NCBI GenBank assembly: GCA_963169045.1
Contig: CAUJDF010000002.1
Coordinates: 140,901-204,900, forward strand
Direction: 5' to 3'
From: Myxococcota bacterium
Lineage (GTDB): Bacteria; Myxococcota_A; Bradymonadia; UBA7976; UBA1532
DNA length: 64,000 nt
How positions within the stretch are numbered: position 1 is the first letter of the stretch; the number at the start of each line of letters is the position of its first letter. The notes beneath the pieces were generated by a model. It had not been told where the DNA came from. It saw nothing but the letters and a program-made list of their open reading frames with translations, and ran no database searches. Below are positions 35,477 through 44,013 of the stretch, piece by piece. Both the position numbers and the translations under genes were made by a program.

Positions 35477-35523
35477 ATGGTGGGATTCCGTGTCCGAACG
35501 AGCGGGCACGGTTGACTTGATGG

Positions 35524-35546
35524 GGGCGACCTCGGACGAGGCGCCC
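35524..35546 (+). promoter_or_regulatory. Leader hairpin 20 nt upstream of RRM paralogue 2
   Basis: GGGCG-A-CCTC, loop GGAC, GAGG-CGCCC forms a 9-bp stem with one bulged A. It ends 20 nt before the ATG at 35567, at the same distance as the last leader hairpins of paralogues 3 and 4, although its sequence differs. Confidence 0.5.
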
Positions 35547-35566
35547 GATTGCCAGAGAGAAGTGAG

Positions 35567-35986
35567 ATGTCGAAGAAGCTCTTCGTCGGCGGCCTCAGCT
35601 GGGGCACGGACGACAACAGCCTGCGTGATGCCTTCGAGCAGTTCGGCGAGGTCACGGACGCCAAGGTCATCACCGATCGCGACACCGGCCGCTCGCGCGG
35701 CTTCGGGTTCGTGACCTTCGCCGACGATTCCGCCGCCGAGGAAGCGATCCAGCAGATGGACGGCAAGCAGCTCGACGGGCGCGCGATCCGCGTCAACGAG
35801 GCCAACGAGCGTCCGGCCGGCGGCGGCGGCGGCGGCGGCGGTGGCCGCGGCGGCTTCGGCGGCGGCGGCGGCGGTGGCCGCGGCGGCTTCGGCGGCGGCG
35901 GCGGCGGCGGCGGCGGCCGTGGCGGCTTCGGCGGCGGCGGCGGCGGTGGCCGCGGCGGCCGCAGCGGTGGCGGCGACCGCTGGTAA
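35567..35986 (+). CDS. RRM/Gly-rich RNA-binding protein, paralogue 2
   Basis: A 139-residue RRM protein. RNP2 is KLFVGGLSW and RNP1 RGFGFVTF. The RRM differs from paralogue 1 at scattered positions (TDDNSLRDAFEQFGEVTD). The tail has long Gly runs broken by RGGF and ends GDRW like paralogue 1. ATG 35567 is the start that aligns with the other paralogues; an in-frame upstream start at 35549 has no homology. The 5' region contains five hairpins, the nearest 20 nt before the ATG. Confidence 0.93.
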   Translation: MSKKLFVGGLSWGTDDNSLRDAFEQFGEVTDAKVITDRDTGRSRGFGFVTFADDSAAEEAIQQMDGKQLDGRAIRVNEANERPAGGGGGGGGGRGGFGGGGGGGRGGFGGGGGGGGGRGGFGGGGGGGRGGRSGGGDRW

Positions 35987-35996
35987 TCGAGGAGCA

Positions 35997-36026
35997 GCAG
36001 CGCCGGCCTCTCACGACCGGTGCTGC
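35997..36026 (+). terminator. Terminator-like hairpin after RRM paralogue 2
   Basis: A 10-bp stem with one G-U pair (GCAGCGCCGG/CCGGTGCTGC) and a 10-nt loop begins 11 nt after the stop codon. A flanking GGAG/CTCC could extend it. There is no T-tract. Confidence 0.45.
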
Positions 36027-36059
36027 CCTCCGACCCCCCCCGAAATGCACGGCCTCGCC

Positions 36060-36088
36060 TTGAATGGCTCGCCGTCCCCCGGTATAGT
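36060..36088 (+). promoter_or_regulatory. Putative sigma-70 promoter of RRM paralogue 3
   Basis: TTGAAT (36060-36065), a 17-nt spacer and TATAGT (36083-36088) form one of the best promoter matches in the window. The expected start near 36095 leaves a leader of about 285 nt. Confidence 0.55.
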
Positions 36089-36299
36089 CGCCGCCTTGAT
36101 TTGTCGACCCCGGGGGACGCCGTCCGGCCCCACCCCTCAGGCCGGAGACGGCGATTCGATTGCCCGCCAGACGCTCCCGATTCGATTCCAACGCCCCGCG
36201 CCGGCGCATCGAAGGCGCGAGTCTGCGCGCCGTCGCCGCCGGGCCGCGCGGTGGTCCCTGCAGTTCGGTTGCAATGTCCGTCGCCCAGCGGCGGCACCC

Positions 36300-36379
36300 T
36301 GCCCGTCCGGTCGCGACCGTCGGGCACCTGACCAGGAAGCGCCGCTCTGGCGGCGCACGAACGAGTGAGTAGAGCAGAG
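36300..36379 (+). promoter_or_regulatory. Two-hairpin conserved leader of RRM paralogue 3
   Basis: Hairpin A has TGCCCG (36300-36305) pairing with CGGGCA (36321-36326) around an inner GGTCGCGACC palindrome. Hairpin B has GCGCCGC (36339-36345), loop TCTG, GCGGCGC (36350-36356). Between A and B is ACCAGGAA. After B, ACGAACGAGTGAGTAGAG leads to the ATG. The same order and flanking sequence recur before paralogue 4. Confidence 0.7.
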
Positions 36380-36850
36380 ATGTCGAAGAAGCTTTTCGTT
36401 GGCGGCCTCAGCTGGGGCACCGACGACCACGGTCTCCGCCAGGCGTTCGAACCGTTCGGCGACGTCCTCGACGCCAAGGTGATCACCGACCGCGAGACGG
36501 GCCGCTCCCGCGGCTTCGGCTTCGTCACGTTCGCCGACGCGAGCGCCGCCGACGACGCCATGGACCAGATGAACGAGTCGCAGCTCGACGGGCGCAGCAT
36601 CCGCGTCACCGAGGCCAACGAGCGCCCCGCGGGCGGCGGTGGTGGCGGCGGCCGCGGCGGCTTCGGCGGCGGCGGCGGCGGTGGCCGCGGCGGCTTCGGC
36701 GGCGGCGGCGGTGGTTTCGGCGGCGGCGGTGGCCGCGGCGGCTTCGGCGGCGGCGGCGATCGCGGCGGCTTCGGCGGCGGCGGTGGCGGCCGTGGTGGTG
36801 ACCGCGGTGGCCGCGGGCGCCGCGGCGGCGACGACGAAGGCGGCTGGTAA
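36380..36850 (+). CDS. RRM/Gly-rich RNA-binding protein, paralogue 3
   Basis: A 156-residue RRM protein, closest to paralogue 4 (both have SWGTDDHGLR and IRVTEANERP). RNP2 KLFVGGLSW and RNP1 RGFGFVTF are intact. The tail is the longest: Gly runs with RGGF, GGFG and RGGDRGGRGRRGGDD, ending EGGW rather than DRW. ATG 36380 is fixed by the paralogue alignment; GTG 36365 lies within the conserved leader. An upstream promoter and two-hairpin leader suggest its own regulated transcript. Confidence 0.93.
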   Translation: MSKKLFVGGLSWGTDDHGLRQAFEPFGDVLDAKVITDRETGRSRGFGFVTFADASAADDAMDQMNESQLDGRSIRVTEANERPAGGGGGGGRGGFGGGGGGGRGGFGGGGGGFGGGGGRGGFGGGGDRGGFGGGGGGRGGDRGGRGRRGGDDEGGW

Positions 36851-36934
36851 GGCCGACCCGGGGACGCGACGTTCTCGCGGCGCGCCCCCTCCGCTCGGCT
36901 CGCCGGCTCCCGAACGGACCGGCGGGGATGGTTC

Positions 36935-37141
36935 ATGTTGACGCGCGGCTATTTGACTCGAACACAACTGGAGGCGCAGCCGCCCGGTACACGCGTCGTC
37001 GACGAAGACGGCGACACGCTCGAGCGCCAGGCCGACGGCCGCTGGGTCGTCGTCGCGGTGCCCGAGGGCGCCGACCCTTCGCTCATCGGCGACGTCTGGC
37101 CCGCCCACCTCCTGCGAGCGCGCATCCTTCCCCGCCGCTGA
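36935..37141 (+). CDS. Small hypothetical protein
   Basis: A 68-residue soluble protein (MLTRGYLTRTQLEAQPPGTRVVDEDG...). It has no recognised motif, signal or membrane segment. A tentative beta-rich reading is all that can be said. It lies in the island between RRM paralogues 3 and 4 on the same strand and could be on the paralogue 3 transcript. The start ATG 36935 has only a weak purine-rich sequence upstream. Confidence 0.45.
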   Translation: MLTRGYLTRTQLEAQPPGTRVVDEDGDTLERQADGRWVVVAVPEGADPSLIGDVWPAHLLRARILPRR

Positions 37142-37244
37142 AGCCTTGGCCGCCCCGGACCGACGGTCCGCGGTTCCCCCATTCGTTCGGCGACACGCTA
37201 CCCTGCCTGGGCAATCCAATATCCAAGACGATGGAGGTCTCACC

Positions 37245-37454
37245 ATGGCGAAGCCCCGCCCGACCATCACCAAGCGCATCCGCGAGAAGGCGCGCCTCGA
37301 GAAGCGGATGAAGAAGGAAGAGAAGAAGGCCGAGCGCGACGCCCAGAAGGAGTACGAACGCCAGGACAGACCGGCGGACGCGCATCACGATCCCGACATC
37401 GCCGACATCGTGCCGGGTCCGCAGCGCCCCGTGTGGCACGACGGCAGCTGCTGA
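37245..37454 (+). CDS. Small Lys/Arg-rich protein
   Basis: A 69-residue protein. The first 45 residues are highly charged and helical (RIREKARLEKRMKKEEKKAE), likely a single basic helix that could contact RNA or the ribosome. A short acidic and Pro-rich end (HHDPDIADIVPGPQRP) follows. GGAGG lies 7 nt before ATG 37245, so translation is likely. Its position between RRM genes suggests, but does not show, a shared role. Confidence 0.65.
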   Translation: MAKPRPTITKRIREKARLEKRMKKEEKKAERDAQKEYERQDRPADAHHDPDIADIVPGPQRPVWHDGSC

Positions 37455-37490
37455 TCCGCATCGCCGAGGCGTGCCGACACTCGCGCCGTG

Positions 37491-37519
37491 TCGACAGCGA
37501 CCATCCGAGCGGCTACGAT
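37491..37519 (+). promoter_or_regulatory. Putative sigma-70 promoter of RRM paralogue 4
   Basis: TCGACA (37491-37496), a 17-nt spacer and TACGAT (37514-37519). The expected start near 37526 gives a leader of about 183 nt. Confidence 0.5.
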
Positions 37520-37610
37520 GGGGTGTCTTGCGAGTTCCAGTCGAGCGAATGAACGAGCCCGAACAGCGCCGTCCTCTGGCGCAACTTCCCGAAATCATAC
37601 TGTTGTGGAC

Positions 37611-37708
37611 GAGCGATCCCGACGATCGCTCATCGCGTGCCCGCGGTGACGGCGGGCTCTTGGCCAGGAAGCGCCGAACGGACGGCGCACGAACGAGTGG
37701 GTAGAGAG
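37611..37708 (+). promoter_or_regulatory. Structured leader of RRM paralogue 4, conserved with paralogue 3
   Basis: Three hairpins: GAGCGATC/GATCGCTC (37611-37631, loop CCGAC); hairpin A, GCCCGC (37639-37644) with GCGGGC (37652-37657); and hairpin B, GCGCCG (37671-37676), loop AACGGA, CGGCGC (37683-37688). CCAGGAA separates A and B. ACGAACGAGTGGGTAGAG follows B and leads to the ATG. Loops and some stem bases differ from paralogue 3 while pairing is retained. Confidence 0.7.
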
Positions 37709-38173
<465 letters not shown>

Positions 38174-38275
38174 ACCACGCCCGCGCCTGACGCGGCGGGC
38201 CCCTGCCGGCCCGCCGCCCGTCCTCCGAACTCTCCCCTCTTGAATTCCGGCCGCGGACGCGCGAAACGACGCGCC

Positions 38276-39373
38276 ATGAAGGCATCAGCAGCGAAGTGGC
38301 GGGTGATGGCCACGGTCGTCGCCCTCGGTCTCACGGTCGCCGCCGGCGCCCCGGCCCGCGAGGTCGCGCCGCGACCCATCGCGCCGCGCGGGGCCCTCCT
38401 GCCCGACGAAGAGGCGACCATCCGCCTCTTCCGCGAGCTCTCCCCGTCGGTGGTCTACATCACGAGCCTGGCCGTCGTCCGCGACTACTTCACGCTCGAT
38501 GCGACCCAGGTGCCGCGGGGCACCGGCAGCGGCTTCGTGTGGGACGACGAGGGGCACGTCGTCACCAACTTCCACGTCATCGCCAACGCCAGCGCCGTCC
38601 AGGTGACGCTCCAGGACCAGACGGTCCTGCCGGCGGAGCTCGTCGGCGTGGCGCCCGAGAAGGACCTGGCGGTGCTGCGCATCCGGGCGCCCCGCGAGAG
38701 GCTGCGGCCCATCCCGGTCGGCACCTCCCACGATCTGCAGGTGGGACAGCGCGTCCTGGCGATCGGCAACCCGTTCGGCCTCGACCAGACGCTCACCACC
38801 GGCGTCGTGAGCGCGCTCGGCCGGTCGATCACGTCGGTGGCCGGGCGGCGCATCGAGAACGTCGTCCAGACCGACGCGGCGATCAACCCGGGCAACTCGG
38901 GCGGTCCGCTCCTCGACAGCTCCGGGCGACTGATCGGCGTCAACACCGCGATCCAGAGCCCGTCCGGCGCCAGCGCCGGTATCGGTTTCGCCGTCCCGGT
39001 CGACACCGTGAACCGCGTGGTGCCGCAGCTCATCGGCCACGGCCGGCTGGTGCGTCCATCGCTCGGCGTGAGCATCGCCGACGACCGCATCGCGCGGCGC
39101 CTCGGCCTCTCCGGCGTGCTCGTCGTCGACGTGGCGCCGCGCAGCGGGGCCGCCGCCGCCGGCCTCCGGCCCACGCGCCAGCGCCGCGACGGCCGCGTCG
39201 TCCTCGGCGACGTCATCGTCGGGGTCGGCGAGCGCGAGGTGAAGGACGGAAGCGACCTGTTCGCGAGCCTCGAGCTGCTGGCGCCGGGGCAGGTCGTCCC
39301 CGTGCGCGTGCGTCGCGACGGGCAGGAGATGGTGCTGCAGGTGAAGCTCGGCGCGCCCGCCGCCGATCGCTGA
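38276..39373 (+). CDS. HtrA/DegP-like S1C serine protease with one PDZ domain
   Basis: A 365-residue exported protease. The N-terminus has a signal or anchor segment (VMATVVALGLTVAAGAPA). The trypsin-like domain has the complete triad: His100 (TNFHVI), Asp130 (EKDLAVLRI) and Ser208 (NPGNSGGPLLD). A single PDZ domain follows (GVLVVDVAPRSGAAAAGLRP ... GDVIVGVGEREVKDGSDLF). This is the DegS/HtrA layout with one PDZ, used in periplasmic protein quality control. It follows RRM paralogue 4 by 102 bp on the same strand; no functional link is implied. Confidence 0.93.
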   Translation: MKASAAKWRVMATVVALGLTVAAGAPAREVAPRPIAPRGALLPDEEATIRLFRELSPSVVYITSLAVVRDYFTLDATQVPRGTGSGFVWDDEGHVVTNFHVIANASAVQVTLQDQTVLPAELVGVAPEKDLAVLRIRAPRERLRPIPVGTSHDLQVGQRVLAIGNPFGLDQTLTTGVVSALGRSITSVAGRRIENVVQTDAAINPGNSGGPLLDSSGRLIGVNTAIQSPSGASAGIGFAVPVDTVNRVVPQLIGHGRLVRPSLGVSIADDRIARRLGLSGVLVVDVAPRSGAAAAGLRPTRQRRDGRVVLGDVIVGVGEREVKDGSDLFASLELLAPGQVVPVRVRRDGQEMVLQVKLGAPAADR

Positions 39374-39379
39374 TCGCCG

Positions 39380-39856
39380 TCAGCGGACGAGGACGACCAG
39401 TTTGCCGCCCTCGAACGGGCGCAGGACGCGCACGCCGGGCGGCTCCTTGCGGCCCGTGGCGCGGCCGACCTGGCCGTGCAGGCGCACCGTGTCGCCGGCC
39501 TGCAGGTAGTGGGCGACGTAGCGTTTCCTGCCGTCCTTGCCGACGGGGCCGCCGGCGCGCCTGCCGCCGCGGACGTCGAGGTGCGGGGCGGCGTCCTCGG
39601 GGACCCAGACCTTGCCGGAGGCGTCCTCGACGAAGAAGCCGGCGCACTTCGTCTCGGCGCGCTCGGGCATCCAGAGCAGCCGGCCGCCCCGGCTGCCGCT
39701 GCCGAAGGCCTCGTACAGCGCGTCGTACCACACGCACCTCGGCCCGCCCTCGGGCACGGCCAGCTCGGTCTTCGCCGTGATCTGGCCCTCGACGATCGCC
39801 GCGGCGCCCTCGGCCACCTCGGCCGCCGGTGTCGGGCGGCGGAATCGCAGGAACAT
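39380..39856 (-). CDS. GIDE-like domain protein (tentative)
   Basis: A 158-residue soluble protein. Its pattern resembles the GIDE/MUL1-type domain: EGGPRCVWYDALYEAF, CAGFFVEDASGKVWVPEDA, RYVAHYLQAGDTVRLHGQVG. In bacteria such domains are uncharacterised and usually sit in membrane proteins, but no membrane segment is visible here. It is convergent with the HtrA-like gene (6 bp apart). The family call is moderate; the presence of a real gene is well supported by the ATG and codon pattern. Confidence 0.6.
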   Translation of the reverse strand: MFLRFRRPTPAAEVAEGAAAIVEGQITAKTELAVPEGGPRCVWYDALYEAFGSGSRGGRLLWMPERAETKCAGFFVEDASGKVWVPEDAAPHLDVRGGRRAGGPVGKDGRKRYVAHYLQAGDTVRLHGQVGRATGRKEPPGVRVLRPFEGGKLVVLVR

Positions 39857-39967
39857 CGCCGCGTCTCCCTGGGAAGTCCGGAACGGCCGCGGATTCTACT
39901 CCGGCGCCGCGGACCCCGGAAGTGGCTGCGCGGCGCCGGCATGGTGCCCGGCTCCGGCCGGTCGTGT

Positions 39968-39973
39968 TAGCCT
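39968..39973 (+). promoter_or_regulatory. Putative -10 element (TAGCCT)
   Basis: TAGCCT lies 27 nt before the ATG at 40001, leaving a short leader that contains GGGGAGG. Confidence 0.3.
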
Positions 39974-40000
39974 CCGCGTCTCGAAGCGGGGAGGTCGGGG

Positions 40001-43000
40001 ATGCGGAATCGAGGCCTGTGGCTGGCGCTCGCGCTGGTGGCGTCCGCCGGATGCGACGACGGTGGAGGCGGCGGGGGCGGCGAGGTCGACGGCGCGGTGA
40101 CGCCCGACGGGATGGTCGCGCCGCCCGACGCCGGCGCCGATGGCGCGCCGCCCCCGACCGACGCGGGGGGCGACGCTGCGCCACCGCCCGACGCGGGGGG
40201 CGACGCCGCGGTGGACGAGGCGCAGGCCGCCCTGCTCGGCGTGCCCGAGTCCGAGCGCTGGCCGCTGCCCGGCCTGAGCGCCCCGGTGCAGGTCATCCGG
40301 ACCGAGGCCGGCATCCCGCACGTCTACGCCCGCAACCGCACCGATCTCGCGCGGACGCTCGGCTTCGTCCTCGCGCGCGATCGCTACTTCGTCATGGATC
40401 TGCAGCGTCGCCTCGGTCTCGGTCAGCTGAGCGATCTGCTGGGCGACGTCGCGCTCGAGAACGACCTCGAGGCCCGCGGCAACGGCATCACCTTCGTGGC
40501 CGACCGCCTGCTCGCGAACCTCTCGCCCGAGCTCGGCGCGTACTTCGACGCCTTCGCCGAGGGCGTGAACACGTACATCGAGGCGGTGCGCGCCGGCGAG
40601 GTGCCCGCGCCGAGCGAGCTCAACATCGCCCGCGGTCTGCTGGGGGCGACCCGGGTCGCCGACCTGATGAAGCCGTGGGATCGCCGCAGCCTGGCCGGCA
40701 TGGTCGCGGTCGTGCTCTACGAGACGAACTTCGAGGGCGACGACATCGGCCGCACCGACGCCGCCGCGCGCCTCGACGGCCTGTTCGCCGAGGCCCCGGA
40801 CGAGGCGCTGCGCCGCGAGGGCTTCCGGCGCGACATCTGGGAGGACCAGCGCCCGCTCTTCGACGCATCGTCGGCGGCGGGGCTCGGCCTCGAGACCGCC
40901 GAGGGCCTCCAGCCGCCGGGGCCCCGCCCGGACCGCTTCGTACCGGGGCAGGGCGGCTTCGGGCCGCGCCGCATGGCGGTGCCGAGCGAGATGCTCCGCG
41001 ACCTCGCCGCGCGCGTGACCGACTTCGAGAACCGCATGGGCCGCGACGACATCGCCGGCTTCGGCTCCAACGCGTGGGCCGTCGCCGGCACGCACACCGA
41101 GTCCGGCGGCGCGCTCGTCGCCGGCGACGGGCACCTGCAGCTCTCGGTGCCCGCGCTGATGTACCAGATCGGCCTCGACACCTCGGTCTTCGGCGGCGGC
41201 GACACCCACCAGACGGGACTGTTGCTCACCGGTCTGCCGCTACTGGCGGTCGGCACCAACGGGCTCGTGGCGTGGAGCCAGGTGAACCCGGTCGTCGACA
41301 TCACCGACTGGTACCGCGAGGAGATCCGCCTCGACGCCGACGGCAAGCCCGAGGCGAGCTTCTTCCGGGGCGAGTGGCGGCCGCTCGAGCAGGTCGACGA
41401 GCAATACGTCGTCGCCAACGTGCCGATCCTCGGCAGCCGCGGCCGCACCGAGACGTGGACGCGCTTCGCGACGTTCGACGGCCGCTTCCTCGCGCAGATC
41501 GAGGGCCGCGCGGTCGACCCCGAGGTCGGGCCCGCCCCTGGCGAGAGCATCGTCAACCTGCGCGGCGCGGCGATCATCCCGGCCGACGTCGACGGCGATG
41601 GCAAGGTCACCGCCATCTCCTTTGATTACGGCGCCTTCGACGTGACGAAGTGGATCGACGCCCTCGACGCGATGGGCCACGCCACCGACATGGCGAGCTT
41701 CCGCGAGGCCACGAAGGGCATCGTCGGCGGCGGTCTGTTCAGCGCCGCGGGCGACAGCGCCGGCGACATCCTGTTCTCGAGCTACCAGGCCATCCCCTGC
41801 CGCAGCTACCTCGAGCGCGGCGAGGACGGCCGCTGGGTCCCGGGCGCGGACCCGACGATGCTGCTCGACGGCACCGTCTACGGCGGCTTCACGCTCCCCA
41901 CGGGCGCGAATGGCAAGGTGGACGAGTCCCAGGGGGCCGCCGATCCGTACCGCTGCGTGATCCCGTTCGAGGAGACGCCGCAGGCGCTCAGCCCCTCGGC
42001 CGGCTTCGTGTTCACCGCCAACAATGACCCCGGGAACCTCACGACCGACGGGGCGCTGCACGACGACCGGTGGTACCTCGGCGGCGTCTGGGATCCGGTG
42101 CGCGCCGACACCATCCGCCGCGGCCTTCGGCGAGCCACGTCGGGCGAGCGGGGCGCCACCGTGGCCGACATGGCGGACATCCAGGCGAACATCGACTCGC
42201 GCCTCGGCGAGGTGTTCACCGAGACGCTGCTCGGCGCGATCACCGCGGGGCGCGCCGTCGCCGCGGAGGACGCGTCGCCCGAGGACCAGCGCCTGCGCGC
42301 GCTCTACGCCGCGGACGCCGCCGCGTTCGACGAGGTCGAGCAGCGCCTGCGCGCCTGGGCCGCTGCCGGGTATCACACGCCGTCGGGCGTCGAGACCTTC
42401 TACCACCAGCCCGCCGAGGGCGAGGCGGACCTGGCCGTCGCCACCATGATCTTCAACGCGTGGTTCCCCCGCGTGATCCAGAGGATCTGGGACGACGAGC
42501 CCACCCAGGGCGCGTGGCGCTACAGCGGCGACCGCCAGCGCGTCAACGCGTTGCGCCGCATGTTCGCCTCCCGTGGCGGCGCCAACGCCGAGGACCTCGC
42601 GTCGTTCAACCCGGCCACCGGCGAGTCGGTGTTCTTCGACATCGTCGGCACGGAGACCGTCGAGCGCAGCGACGAGGTCGTGCTGATGGCCCTGACCGAG
42701 GCGCTGGCCTTCCTGCGCGCCGCGCCGGACGGCCCCGGCGAGGGCGGCTTCGGCACCGGCGACATGTCTCAGTGGCTGTGGGGCCTGCGCCACCAGGTGA
42801 AGTTCGAGTCGCTGCTCGGCGGCTTCCTCGGCCAGGACTCGGAGTTCGCCGCCATCACCGACCAGTTCTCGATCACGACCCGCACGCTGCCGCTCGCCGA
42901 AGGCCTCGGCGAGGGCGATCCGCGCCGCGGCCTGAAGTGGTTCCCGCGCGGCGGCGACCAGTGGAACGTCGACGCGGCCAACCCCGGCCTCGGCGGCACG

Positions 43001-43225
43001 CGCTTCACGCACGGCAATGGGCCGGTCATGCGCATGGTCATCGAGCTGAAGGACGGGCGCGTCAGCGGGCAGAACATCGTGCCCGGCGGCCAGTCCGGCC
43101 TCACCGACTCGCCCCACTTCTCCGACCAGGCCCGCCTGTGGCTCGCCAACGAGACGGTGCCGCTGCGCTTCCATCCCGAGGACGTGGCCGAGGGCGCCAC
43201 GGGCCGCGAAGTCTACGAGCCCTGA
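40001..43225 (+). CDS. Penicillin-acylase-family N-terminal nucleophile hydrolase lipoprotein
   Basis: A 1074-residue lipoprotein: signal MRNRGLWLALALVASAGCDD, then Gly and Asp/Ala/Pro linkers. The A-chain-like part starts around residue 85 (VQVIRTEAGIPHVYARNRTDLARTLGFVLARDRYFVMD). The N-terminal nucleophile is Ser356 in GFGSNAWAVAGTHT, followed by the B-chain features GDGHLQLSVPALMYQIGL and FTANNDPGN. The family hydrolyses amide bonds such as beta-lactam side chains or acyl-homoserine lactones; here the substrate is unknown. It is longer than typical members (about 800). GGGGAGG lies close before ATG 40001. The 3' end overlaps the convergent yedK gene by 13 bp. Confidence 0.9.
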   Translation: MRNRGLWLALALVASAGCDDGGGGGGGEVDGAVTPDGMVAPPDAGADGAPPPTDAGGDAAPPPDAGGDAAVDEAQAALLGVPESERWPLPGLSAPVQVIRTEAGIPHVYARNRTDLARTLGFVLARDRYFVMDLQRRLGLGQLSDLLGDVALENDLEARGNGITFVADRLLANLSPELGAYFDAFAEGVNTYIEAVRAGEVPAPSELNIARGLLGATRVADLMKPWDRRSLAGMVAVVLYETNFEGDDIGRTDAAARLDGLFAEAPDEALRREGFRRDIWEDQRPLFDASSAAGLGLETAEGLQPPGPRPDRFVPGQGGFGPRRMAVPSEMLRDLAARVTDFENRMGRDDIAGFGSNAWAVAGTHTESGGALVAGDGHLQLSVPALMYQIGLDTSVFGGGDTHQTGLLLTGLPLLAVGTNGLVAWSQVNPVVDITDWYREEIRLDADGKPEASFFRGEWRPLEQVDEQYVVANVPILGSRGRTETWTRFATFDGRFLAQIEGRAVDPEVGPAPGESIVNLRGAAIIPADVDGDGKVTAISFDYGAFDVTKWIDALDAMGHATDMASFREATKGIVGGGLFSAAGDSAGDILFSSYQAIPCRSYLERGEDGRWVPGADPTMLLDGTVYGGFTLPTGANGKVDESQGAADPYRCVIPFEETPQALSPSAGFVFTANNDPGNLTTDGALHDDRWYLGGVWDPVRADTIRRGLRRATSGERGATVADMADIQANIDSRLGEVFTETLLGAITAGRAVAAEDASPEDQRLRALYAADAAAFDEVEQRLRAWAAAGYHTPSGVETFYHQPAEGEADLAVATMIFNAWFPRVIQRIWDDEPTQGAWRYSGDRQRVNALRRMFASRGGANAEDLASFNPATGESVFFDIVGTETVERSDEVVLMALTEALAFLRAAPDGPGEGGFGTGDMSQWLWGLRHQVKFESLLGGFLGQDSEFAAITDQFSITTRTLPLAEGLGEGDPRRGLKWFPRGGDQWNVDAANPGLGGTRFTHGNGPVMRMVIELKDGRVSGQNIVPGGQSGLTDSPHFSDQARLWLANETVPLRFHPEDVAEGATGREVYEP

Positions 43226-43920
43226 GCCACGCGCACGACCTCCCCCGCCGGCTCGAGCAGATCGGGCCGCTCGTTCCGCGCGTCGTTGACGCCCTTCGAC
43301 ACCGGCACCGCCTGCATCTGGTCCGCGGAGAACGGCGCCAGCAGCGCCTTGACCGCCGCGGGCTCGGCGTGTGGATCGAGCCACGCCGCCCAGGCCTCGG
43401 GCGGCAGGATGGCCGGCATGCGGTCGTGGACCGTCGCCGCCAGCGGGTTGGCGGCCACGGTGATCACGGCGAACGTCTCGAGCGGCTCCTCGGCGAGCTT
43501 CTCGTTCCACTCCCAGAGGCCGGCGAGCGCGAGCAGACTGCCGTCGCGGCGCTCGAAGCGCCACGGCTGCTTGCCCGGCCCCCACTCGTAGAAGCCGCGC
43601 GCCGGCACGAGGCACCGCCGCGAGCGGAAGGCCGGCGCGAAGTACCGGTTCTTCTCGATGCCCTCGTTGCGCTCGGCGGAGCCCTCGGCACGCGCGTTGA
43701 TGGGCGGGCGCGCGCCGTCCTTCTTCCAGGCGGGGACGAGGCCCCAGCGCAGCATGGTCAGCTCGCGGCGGCCCTCGGCGTCGAGGCGCACGACCGCGGC
43801 CTCGTTCGTCGGCGCGATGTTGTAGCGCCGGCGCCCCTCGTCGAGACGGGCGATGCGATCGATCTCGAAGCGGAGCTGTAGCTCCTGGGCGTCGGCGTCC
43901 TGGACGAAGCGTCCGCACAT
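43213..43920 (-). CDS. yedK: SRAP domain abasic-site protein (SOS response-associated, HMCES/YedK type)
   Basis: Forms a covalent thiazolidine crosslink to abasic sites in single-stranded DNA. The 235-residue protein has the catalytic Cys2 (MCGRF), the NIAPTNEAAVV segment, WGLVPAWKKD, NARAEGSAE, CLVPARGFYEWG (catalytic Glu) and the conserved HDRMPAIL (His). All key residues are present. Length is normal (about 220). It is convergent with the penicillin-acylase gene. No LexA box was identified in the short upstream region by eye. Confidence 0.95.
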   Translation of the reverse strand: MCGRFVQDADAQELQLRFEIDRIARLDEGRRRYNIAPTNEAAVVRLDAEGRRELTMLRWGLVPAWKKDGARPPINARAEGSAERNEGIEKNRYFAPAFRSRRCLVPARGFYEWGPGKQPWRFERRDGSLLALAGLWEWNEKLAEEPLETFAVITVAANPLAATVHDRMPAILPPEAWAAWLDPHAEPAAVKALLAPFSADQMQAVPVSKGVNDARNERPDLLEPAGEVVRVAQGS

Positions 43921-44013
43921 GGTCAGGCGTCCCGGTGCATGGTCGGCATCTCGATGTTCCCCTCGAATCCCTCGGCTGGCCTACCATGTCGCGTCGAGCG
44001 ACGGGGAGGCGAA

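Larger units (their letters stand above)
35987..36299 (+). other. Intergenic region between RRM paralogues 2 and 3
   Basis: About 310 bp without a gene. It holds a terminator-like hairpin (35997-36026), a good sigma-70-like promoter (36060-36088) and then the first 200 nt of the paralogue 3 leader. Short Arg/Pro-rich frames here are high-GC noise. Confidence 0.6.

Noticed and set aside
40001..43225. Assignment of the penicillin-acylase-family protein as a quorum-quenching acylase
   Set aside because: The fold and nucleophile are clear, but nothing in the sequence fixes the substrate.
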